A stretch of DNA of 54,475 bases from Microbacteriaceae bacterium PS02333 (GTDB lineage Bacteria > Actinomycetota > Actinomycetes > Actinomycetales > Microbacteriaceae): contig JASCOI010000010.1 in assembly GCA_029959665.1 (NCBI GenBank), positions 1 through 54,475 of the forward strand, in the 5' to 3' direction. Positions 47,488 to 54,475 of this stretch are shown here, one piece after another. The translations under genes and the position numbers were made by a program. Each line of letters opens with the position of its first letter. Position 1 is the first letter of the stretch. Below the pieces are notes generated by a model, which made no database searches, was not told the origin of the DNA, and saw only the letters and a program-made list of their open reading frames with translations.

Positions 47488-48078
47488 TCAGTGCTGCGCG
47501 GGTCGCGCGCCGTCGCTGAACAGTCCGGCGGTGCCGAGCCGGACCCGAGCCCTGGCTCGGTCCTGGTCGTCGCCGAACCGGTCCACGCCCCACGAGAGCG
47601 TCGTCAGCAGCTCGAAGACGTCCTCGGCGCTCGCCGCATCGGTCGCCGATCCGTCCGACCGGGCCCGCTCGAGGAACTCCCCCGTCCGCTCGGTCAGACC
47701 GGCGCAGACGCTGCTGACGGGCGAGTCGTCGTCACCGATCGCACCCGCGATGCAGGTCGGCAGGTTCTGCCAGATCCGGAGCTGCCAGGTCACGCGGAAC
47801 ATCCACTCGGCGAGGGCGTCGTCGGCGGGCAGCTGCTCGAGGTCGCGGGAGTCGCGGAGCGCGGCGTGGAAGCTCTCCGCCATCACGGCCGCGAGGAGGT
47901 CTTCGCGTGTCGGGAAGTTGCGGTAGAGCGTCGCGTTCCCGACGCCGGCCGCGGTCGCGATGCCGTCGATCGGCGCGAGGGTGCCGCCCTGCTCGAACAC
48001 CTGTCGAGCCGCGGCGATGATCGCGTCGCGGTTGCGTCGTGCGTCGGCGCGCATGGGCTTCGTGGTCGTCTGCTCCAC
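47488..48078 (-). CDS. TetR-family transcriptional regulator
   Basis: 196 residues. RRNRDAIIAAARQVFEQGG then APIDGIATAAGVGNATLYRNFPTREDLL is the helix-turn-helix of the TetR family. The C-terminal domain has the SBD-like pattern of repressors of reductase genes. GTG 48078 has GGAG 5 bases upstream; ATG 48132 is in frame but falls inside the operator region. Two GGGGA-N3-TCCCC palindromes separate it from the divergent SDR. Confidence 0.9.
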   Translation of the reverse strand: MEQTTTKPMRADARRNRDAIIAAARQVFEQGGTLAPIDGIATAAGVGNATLYRNFPTREDLLAAVMAESFHAALRDSRDLEQLPADDALAEWMFRVTWQLRIWQNLPTCIAGAIGDDDSPVSSVCAGLTERTGEFLERARSDGSATDAASAEDVFELLTTLSWGVDRFGDDQDRARARVRLGTAGLFSDGARPAQH

Positions 48079-48104
48079 GGCGACTCCGATCTGCTCCGTC
48101 TCGG

Positions 48105-48154
48105 TTGACAGAAGTGGGGGGACTCCCCACATACTGATCCGGGGACAATCCCCG
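48105..48154. promoter_or_regulatory. Promoter and twin TetR operators of the SDR gene
   Basis: A consensus -35 TTGACA (48105-48110) is followed at 19 bases by CATACT (48130-48135). GTGGGGGGACTCCCCAC (48114-48130) fills the spacer and CGGGGACAATCCCCG (48140-48154) covers the expected start. Both share the GGGGA-N3-TCCCC core. The long spacer may mean a weak -10 or an alternative one. Confidence 0.65.
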
Positions 48155-48182
48155 TTTCATCCCTCAACCTACAGGAGTGACC

Positions 48183-48914
48183 ATGACTGAGCGACTCGAC
48201 GACCGGATCGTGCTCGTGACCGGAGCGAACGGAGGGCTCGGCGAGGAGTTCGTGCGCCAGGCCCTCGAACGCGGCGCCGCCAAGGTGTACGCGACGGCTC
48301 GCTCCCCGCGGCAGTGGGACGACGACCGGATCGTGCCGCTGACCCTCGACCTGACCGATGCGGGGTCGATCGCAGCGGCAGCGGCGGCCGCTCCCGACGT
48401 CGACCTGCTCGTGAACAACGCCGCCATCGCCCCCAGCACCGACGGCTCGATCGCGAGTGCGGACGACGACGTGCTCCGGTCCGTCTTCGAGACGAACGTG
48501 TTCGGGACGATCAAGGTCTCCGGCGCGTTCGCCCACGTGCTCGCCCGGAACGGTGGCGGTGCCGTGCTGAACGTGCTGTCCCTCGCCGCGTGGACGCCGA
48601 TCCCGACCGTGTACGCCGCGTCGAAGGCGGCCGCCTGGTCCGCGACGAACGGGCTGCGGACCGAGTTGGCGGCACAGGGCACGACCGTGACCGGGGTCCT
48701 CGTCGGCATGATCGACACCGCGATGGGGGCACGGTTCGACGTGCCGAAGGTGAGCCCGGCGAGCGTGGTCGCGCAGGCATACGACGGCGCGGTCGTCGGC
48801 GCGTTCGAGGTCCTCGCCGACGACGACACCCGGATGGTCAAGGGGCTGCTGAGCCGCCCCGCCGAGGACCTCGGCGAGGCGACCGCGCAGGCGATGGCGG
48901 CGATCGCGGGCTGA
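48183..48914 (+). CDS. Short-chain dehydrogenase/reductase under TetR control
   Basis: 243 residues. TGANGGLG (14-21), NNAA in place of NNAG (78-81), and YAASK (Tyr144, Lys148) complete the SDR set. GAAKVYATARSPR is nearly identical to the same strand of the SDR at 43930, so the two are paralogues. AGGAG lies 5 bases before ATG 48183. Role inferred: reduction of reactive carbonyl compounds sensed by the TetR. Confidence 0.9.
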   Translation: MTERLDDRIVLVTGANGGLGEEFVRQALERGAAKVYATARSPRQWDDDRIVPLTLDLTDAGSIAAAAAAAPDVDLLVNNAAIAPSTDGSIASADDDVLRSVFETNVFGTIKVSGAFAHVLARNGGGAVLNVLSLAAWTPIPTVYAASKAAAWSATNGLRTELAAQGTTVTGVLVGMIDTAMGARFDVPKVSPASVVAQAYDGAVVGAFEVLADDDTRMVKGLLSRPAEDLGEATAQAMAAIAG

Positions 48915-48959
48915 GCGCGGTGCGTGGGGTGCGCGTGGTCAGCGCGGCCCGTTCGCGCG

Positions 48960-49841
48960 TCAGCTGCCGAGTGCCGAGAGCTCCTCGAACTCGTCGTCGG
49001 TCAGCTCGATCGTCGCGCCCGCGAGGTTGTCCTCGAGGTGCGCGACGCTCGAGGTGCCGGGGATCGGCAGCACGACCGGCGATCGCTTGAGCAGCCAGGC
49101 GAGGGCGATCTGCGCCGGCGTGGCGTCCTTGCGCTTCGCGAGGTCGGTCAGCGGGGAGTCGTCCCCCGTCAGGCCGCCGGTTGCGAGGGGGAACCACGGG
49201 ATGAAGCCGATGCCCTGCTCGGTGGACCAGTCCAGGAGTTCCTCGGCGTCGCGCTTCTGCAGGTTGTAGAGGTTCTGCACGGAGACGATCGTGGCGATCT
49301 CCTGCGCGGCCTTCACCTCGTCCACCTGGACCTCGGACAGGCCGATGTGCCGGATCTTGCCCTCGTCCTGGAGCTTCTTGAGCTCACCGACCTGGTCTTC
49401 GAGCGGGACCTTCGGGTCGATGCGGTGCAGCTGGAACAGGTCGATGCGCTCGAGCCCCAGGCGGCGCAGGCTCATCTCGGCCTCCTGTCGCAGGTACTCC
49501 GGTCGACCGACGGGCGGCCACTCGTTCGGGCCCGTGCGGGTGAGGCCGGCCTTCGTCGCGATCACGATGTCGTCGCCGTAGGGGTGGAGCGCTTCGCGGA
49601 GCAGCTCCTCGGCGACGTAGGGGCCGTAGCTGTCGGCGGTGTCGAAGAAGTTCACACCGAGCTCGACGGCGCGCTGCAGGACGCGCACGGCCTCGTCGTG
49701 GTCCTTCGGCGGCCCCCAGACCCCGGGGCCGGTGAGCTGCATGGTGCCGTACCCGAGGCGGTTCACCTCGAGGTCGCCGCCGATGCGGAACGTGCCGGAG
49801 GCGTCGGCGGGACGGGTGGTGGTGTCAGGACCTGTCGTCAT
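48960..49841 (-). CDS. Aldo/keto reductase
   Basis: 293 residues. Asp67, Tyr72 and Lys97 with LFQLHRIDP (His) form the tetrad. The short [20 protein letters not shown] opening and [20 protein letters not shown] are typical of the YdbC/AKR13-related group, and [17 protein letters not shown] binds NADPH. It follows the YdeI-family gene by 33 bases on the same strand and may share its transcript. Substrate unknown. Confidence 0.92.
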   Translation of the reverse strand: MTTGPDTTTRPADASGTFRIGGDLEVNRLGYGTMQLTGPGVWGPPKDHDEAVRVLQRAVELGVNFFDTADSYGPYVAEELLREALHPYGDDIVIATKAGLTRTGPNEWPPVGRPEYLRQEAEMSLRRLGLERIDLFQLHRIDPKVPLEDQVGELKKLQDEGKIRHIGLSEVQVDEVKAAQEIATIVSVQNLYNLQKRDAEELLDWSTEQGIGFIPWFPLATGGLTGDDSPLTDLAKRKDATPAQIALAWLLKRSPVVLPIPGTSSVAHLEDNLAGATIELTDDEFEELSALGS

Positions 49842-49874
49842 GTGTCCGGTCTACCCCTCGTGGCCGCTCCGTCC

Positions 49875-50471
49875 TCAGCGGGCCTGTCCCCCTGCCGGGC
49901 GCGGGTACGGCGTCTCGCCACGCTCCAGCATCCCGACGAGCTTCGTCAACCGGTTCGTCCGCGCGGTCGCGCTCGGGGCGGTCGTGATCCGGTGCAGCAC
50001 CGCGTACCGGTTCGTCGCGTCGAGTTCTGCGAACAGCGCGGCTGCGGCCGGGGCGGCGTCGAGCGCTGCCTGCAGGTCGTCGGGCACCGTGATCGAGGCG
50101 GCTCCGGCGTAGGCGCGGTCCCAGCGCCCATCCTCCTTCGCGCGGTCGATCTCCGCCTGACCCCGGTCCCGCATCCGCCCGTCGGCGATGAGCGTCGCGA
50201 CGAGTCCGATGTTGCGCTCGGACCACAGCGAGGCCTTCCGGCGCGGCGTGAACCGTTGCAGGAACGTCGCGGCGTCGAGGCTGCGCTTCTGACCGTCGAT
50301 CCACCCGGAGCAGAGGGCCTCGTCGAGCGCCTGGGCGTAGGTCACGGACGTCGGCTCCGTCGTGCCCTTCTTCGCGAGCACGAGCCAGACCCCGTCGGAG
50401 GAGTCCTCGTTCGCGTCGAGCCATGCGCGCCAGGCCGCGGCGTCCACGACGACGAACGGCTCGATCTCCAT
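49875..50471 (-). CDS. YdeI/OmpD-associated family protein
   Basis: 198 residues. DEALCSGWIDGQKRSLD and FLQRFTPRRKASLWSERN are the hallmark segments of the YdeI family, and a C-terminal bacteriocin-protection-like domain (FAELDATNRYAVLHRI, TRTNRLTKLVGML) follows. In B. subtilis and other species the family is linked to stress and antimicrobial-peptide tolerance; biochemical role unknown. ATG 50471 has TACGAT 7 bases upstream and no ribosome site. Confidence 0.87.
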   Translation of the reverse strand: MEIEPFVVVDAAAWRAWLDANEDSSDGVWLVLAKKGTTEPTSVTYAQALDEALCSGWIDGQKRSLDAATFLQRFTPRRKASLWSERNIGLVATLIADGRMRDRGQAEIDRAKEDGRWDRAYAGAASITVPDDLQAALDAAPAAAALFAELDATNRYAVLHRITTAPSATARTNRLTKLVGMLERGETPYPRPAGGQAR

Positions 50472-50594
50472 GCGGCACATCGTAGGACGCGTCGAACGGA
50501 TGGGCCCGGACGTGAGTGATGCGCGCGACTAGCGTCTGCGACGTGCGACCGCCCGGTCGCCACGGCCGAGGTCGGCCACGAAAGGGAACACATC

Positions 50595-50978
50595 ATGAGC
50601 AGCTCTTCTGCCTCGGGTCGGCCGACCACGGTCACCATCTCGTTCGTCCTCTGGCTGGTGACGGTCCTGATCGGGATCATCGGCGGCATCGTGGGCTTCG
50701 CTTCCTCCGGTTCGCAGGTGCAGGGAGCTGCCGGTGGCACCGCCCTCGTGATCGGTGCGGTCATCGCGATCGTCATCGCCCTGGTCGAGCTCTTCATCGT
50801 GTTCCGCATGCGTGACGGCCGGAACTGGGCCCGCATCGTGCTGCTGGTCCTGGCGATCCTGCAGGTCCTCGGCGTCGTGAGCGCGTTCAGCATCGTCGGC
50901 ACGATCGGCCTCATCGCCGTGATCATCGCCACGATCCTGATGTTCCTCCCTGCCTCGAACGCCTACTTCCGCCGCTGA
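50595..50978 (+). CDS. Four-helix membrane protein
   Basis: 127 residues with four closely spaced membrane helices. MRDGRNWARIVLLVLAILQV in the middle is a pattern common in small actinobacterial membrane proteins of unknown function. AAAGGGA lies 8 bases before ATG 50595. Followed by a long perfect-type hairpin shared with the convergent oxidase gene. Confidence 0.72.
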   Translation: MSSSSASGRPTTVTISFVLWLVTVLIGIIGGIVGFASSGSQVQGAAGGTALVIGAVIAIVIALVELFIVFRMRDGRNWARIVLLVLAILQVLGVVSAFSIVGTIGLIAVIIATILMFLPASNAYFRR

Positions 50979-51014
50979 CGCGGGCGGGCGCCTCGCCCGG
51001 CGCGCTTCGCATCC

Positions 51015-51074
51015 GCACAACCAAGAGCAGCTCGAACCACGCAAGTCGGTGGTTCGGGCTGCTCTTGGTTGTGC
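51015..51074. terminator. Long hairpin between convergent genes
   Basis: 26-base arms (51015-51040 and 51049-51074) with one mismatch and an 8-base loop; the arms start GCACAACCAAGAGCAGC. It is noticeably richer in A/T than its surroundings. It lies between genes ending at 50978 and 51121. Confidence 0.75.
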
Positions 51075-51120
51075 AGGCGCAAACGGCACCGCCCGACGCG
51101 CGCCGCCGCCCGCCCCCGCG

Positions 51121-52671
51121 TCACACCCAGTTCGGCTGGGCGAAGAGGCCGTCTGGGTCCGCCTGCTCGGCGATCCGGTGCAGCCGCGAGGTGTTCACGT
51201 CGAAGTACGCCGCCGGGTCCGTGATCGCCGCGTCGCAGTAGTTCGCGTACGCCCCGTCGCCCCACGCCGGCACCATCGCCTTCCGGAACCCCCGCACGTA
51301 CTGGTCGAAGGGCGCCGGGTCGGCACCGTTCTGGAACACCGCGGTGTACTGCACCGTGCAGAGCGCGGACCGCCACGGGAACGCACTGTCCGTCCGCCCG
51401 ACATCGGCCACGACCCCGCCGAGGGCATCGAGCGCGACTCCGCCCTCGAGCACGCCGGACACCTTCGCAGCACTCGCCGCCTGCTGCACGAGCACGTCGA
51501 TCTGGGCGTCCGTCAACGCCGCGGTCCCGATCGACGAGGTCGCGGCCTGTGACACCCGCTGCGCCTTCCCGCCGAGCTGCGCCATGGCCTGTCCGTAGGT
51601 CAGCTCGGTCGCCGTGTGCGACGTCGGCGTCACTCCGGTGGCCTGAATGAAACCGTCGACGCTGGTGTCAGCACCTGACTTCTCGCCGGTCCAAGTGCCG
51701 GTGATCGTCACGGTCGGCGCGCTGTGCCGGGATCCGGCGAGCAGCTTCAGCGTCGACCAGAGCTTCGGGTCCGCCTTCGGCGCCCAGTCCTGCCAGGCGC
51801 GCACGACGTCCCGAGCGGCCGACCAGGGGAACACGATGCTGAAGAGCAGGACGGGAGGCGCGGCCTGCGTCCGGAACGTCATCGACGTCACGACGCCGAC
51901 GGTTCCACCGCCCCCGCCGCGGCAGGCCCAGAACAGGTCCGGTTCGCGCGTGGCCGAGACCTCGTGCACGGCTCCGTCGGCGGTGACGACCGTGACTCCC
52001 GTGAGCTGGTCGCACGTCAGCCCGAAGGACCGCACGAGGACGCCGACACCACCGCCGAGTGTCAGCCCGCCGATGCCCACGGTCGGGCAGGATCCCGCGC
52101 CGATCGCCCGCCCGGCCTTCGCCAGCGCCGCGTACACGTCACCGAGCTGCGCGCCGGGGCCGATCGTCACGGAGTCGCCGGAGACGTCGATCCCGTCCAG
52201 TGTCTGCGTGCTGATCACCAGCGACCGCGGGACGTCGGTCCCGGACGCACCGCCGGCCGACCACCCCGTGTACGAGTGGCCGCCGGCCCGGAGCGCCACC
52301 GGGGTGTGCGTGTTCCGGGCGAACGCGAGCCCGGCGACCACGTCGTCGCTGTTCGCCACGCGGAGGATGCCCTGCGGGTCGGCGTCGTCGTACCGGGGGT
52401 TCTCGAGAACGCGCGCGCTGTCCCACCCGTTCGAGCCGGAGCGCAGCAGCGTGCCGGAGACCGCGGCGGCCAGCGCGTCCCACGAGTCCGGGCCCGTGGG
52501 TGACGACGGTGTCGGGGTGGGACTCGGTGTCCGCGTACGGGTCGGCGCCGGCGACGGCGAGGGCCCGGTGCAGGCGGCCAGGACCCCTGCGAGCCCGAGC
52601 CCGACTCCCCCGGCGATGAGCCCCCTGCGCGTGGTCGTGCTGCGTGCGGTCGTGCTGCGTCCCTCGGTCAC
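51121..52671 (-). CDS. FAD-linked oxidase of the berberine-bridge-enzyme type, exported lipoprotein
   Basis: 516 residues. TTRRGLIAGGVGLGLAGVLAAC combines a Tat-like twin Arg with a lipobox (Cys34), so it is probably exported folded and lipid-anchored. A Pro/Thr/Ser-rich linker follows to about residue 60. RAGGHSYTGWS has His132 and GSCPTVGIGG has Cys195, the pair that binds FAD bicovalently in this family. The C-terminal YANYCDAAITDP is the BBE tail. Such enzymes oxidise oligosaccharides or secondary metabolites. GTG 52671 has AAAGG upstream. Confidence 0.92.
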   Translation of the reverse strand: MTEGRSTTARSTTTRRGLIAGGVGLGLAGVLAACTGPSPSPAPTRTRTPSPTPTPSSPTGPDSWDALAAAVSGTLLRSGSNGWDSARVLENPRYDDADPQGILRVANSDDVVAGLAFARNTHTPVALRAGGHSYTGWSAGGASGTDVPRSLVISTQTLDGIDVSGDSVTIGPGAQLGDVYAALAKAGRAIGAGSCPTVGIGGLTLGGGVGVLVRSFGLTCDQLTGVTVVTADGAVHEVSATREPDLFWACRGGGGGTVGVVTSMTFRTQAAPPVLLFSIVFPWSAARDVVRAWQDWAPKADPKLWSTLKLLAGSRHSAPTVTITGTWTGEKSGADTSVDGFIQATGVTPTSHTATELTYGQAMAQLGGKAQRVSQAATSSIGTAALTDAQIDVLVQQAASAAKVSGVLEGGVALDALGGVVADVGRTDSAFPWRSALCTVQYTAVFQNGADPAPFDQYVRGFRKAMVPAWGDGAYANYCDAAITDPAAYFDVNTSRLHRIAEQADPDGLFAQPNWV

Positions 52672-52719
52672 CCGACCTTTCTACGCGCTCCCTCTCCCAC
52701 GCTCCCCCATCCCAGCCCC

Positions 52720-52780
52720 ATCGAGGGAACAGAAAACGTCGGGCCCCGCGGGCACACCCGACGTTTTCTGTTCCCTCGAT
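52720..52780. terminator. Perfect 24-base-arm hairpin
   Basis: The arms 52720-52743 and 52757-52780 are perfectly complementary with a 13-base loop; the core reads GAACAGAAAACGTCGGG on the left. It begins on the stop codon of the minus-strand thioesterase gene and lies 49 bases upstream of the oxidase start, so it separates the two genes. It is A-rich compared with the region. Confidence 0.8.
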
Positions 52781-53307
52781 CACGCGGCGGCGCTGCTGAT
52801 CCGGACGGCACCGGCCCACTCGTGCACCCACTCGGGCAGCGCGAGGTCGGACGGCGCTCCACCCACGGCGTCGAGGAGCTCCGACGGGGACACCGTCCCG
52901 CCCGTCTTCCGGAGGAACCGCCCCTGCACGACGGCACGCGCGATGACCTTCCCCCGCCGGACGAACGTCTGCTCGAGGTACACCGACCGCTCGTCCACGC
53001 CGAGCACCCGCGTCACCAGCTCGAACCGCTGCCCGAGCGTCAGCGACCGCTTGTACGTGATCGTCTGCGCCGCGACGACCGGGTACCACCCGCGGTCGGT
53101 CAACGAGCCCCAGAAGCCCGACCGGAGCATCAGGTCGAGCCGCCCGAGGTCGAGCAACGACAGGTACTTGCCGTTGTTCACGTGCCGCAGCGGGTCGAGG
53201 TCGGTGAGGGTCACCCGGAACGGCGTCCGCGCTTCGTCCCAGAGCGACAGCCGTGGTCCGGTCCGGGTCTTCAGGCGCAGGAGCAGCAGGCGGAAGTACA
53301 GGTTCAC
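52780..53307 (-). CDS. Acyl-CoA thioesterase-like hotdog protein
   Basis: About 175 residues. RVTLTDLDPLRHVNNGKYLSL is the hotdog-fold active-site helix of the 4HBT/thioesterase superfamily (Asp in TDLD, Asn-Asn-Gly), and VVAAQTITYKRSL and QTFVRRGKVIARA follow as expected. It hydrolyses fatty acyl thioesters in relatives; the chain length is unknown. GTG 53307 begins the conserved N-terminal helix; the frame runs upstream without a ribosome site. Confidence 0.84.
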   Translation of the reverse strand: MNLYFRLLLLRLKTRTGPRLSLWDEARTPFRVTLTDLDPLRHVNNGKYLSLLDLGRLDLMLRSGFWGSLTDRGWYPVVAAQTITYKRSLTLGQRFELVTRVLGVDERSVYLEQTFVRRGKVIARAVVQGRFLRKTGGTVSPSELLDAVGGAPSDLALPEWVHEWAGAVRISSAAA

Positions 53308-53435
53308 GCATCCGATCAGAGCAGACGACCGCCGACCGGACCCGGACGTTGGAGGAACCGGACGAACCAGGCCCGCCCGTGACGGGTACGACCGGTGCCT
53401 CCCTCCAACCGAGCACCGCGGAGTAGACCGGGAGC

Positions 53436-54475
<1,040 letters not shown>

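Overview
The window is about 54.5 kb of very GC-rich, densely packed chromosome. The codon bias (almost only G/C in third positions), the mixture of GTG and ATG starts, the many leaderless-looking starts and the gene families point to a high-GC actinobacterium, most likely Microbacteriaceae and plausibly Curtobacterium; the genus is an inference. I see about 73 protein genes. I see no rRNA, tRNA, CRISPR, insertion sequence or prophage gene, and no gene-free stretch longer than 300 bases.

Layout. 0-4.5 kb: two alpha/beta hydrolases behind a large LuxR-type ATPase regulator, all on the minus strand. 4.5-6.5 kb: an overlapping GntR(YtrA)/ABC ATPase/ABC-2 permease operon with a readable promoter and operator. 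6.6-9.8 kb: acetyltransferase, SDR and small membrane proteins. 9.8-12.3 kb: a sulfatase and its formylglycine-generating enzyme, two bases apart. 12.3-16.9 kb: an orphan Imm-5-like immunity gene, SDR, RidA, an unrecognised protein, GNAT and a StrB-like kinase. 17-26.6 kb: a divergent sugar locus. A LacI repressor, an APH-fold kinase, a serine hydrolase and an SMP-30 lactonase lie on one arm; a binding protein, two permeases and a GH127-type glycosidase lie on the other.

26.7-33.9 kb: MOSC protein, GNATs, small membrane proteins, a nucleotidyltransferase, prolyl aminopeptidase and an MFS/TetR pair. 34-37 kb: MarR/VOC and TetR-VOC/SDR divergons. 37-43.2 kb: two unknown coupled genes, a rifamycin ADP-ribosyltransferase (Arr), a secreted GH16 enzyme, a hydrolase, and a coupled glycosyltransferase / endonuclease-phosphatase / DUF2238 operon. 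43.2-50.5 kb: a reductase-rich island with two paralogous SDRs (one under MerR, one under TetR), three aldo/keto reductases, DUF4126 and YdeI proteins. 50.6-54.5 kb: a membrane protein, a flavin oxidase lipoprotein, a thioesterase and a fourth aldo/keto reductase cut by the window edge.

Three themes recur. First, small enzyme genes sit next to their own regulators with visible twin palindromes between them (GntR, LacI, MarR, MerR, three TetR). Second, a family of about 45-50 bp palindromes with the arm CGGACGGGAGGC marks gene ends throughout; at two places the sequence over such a site is G/C-only and looks damaged. Third, many genes have a TANNNT-like hexamer exactly 6-7 bases before the start codon and no Shine-Dalgarno site, the signature of leaderless mRNAs. 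No clearly unprecedented system is proven here. The strongest candidates for follow-up are the LacI/GH127 locus with its linked kinase and lactonase, the glycosyltransferase-EEP-DUF2238 operon, and the palindrome family.
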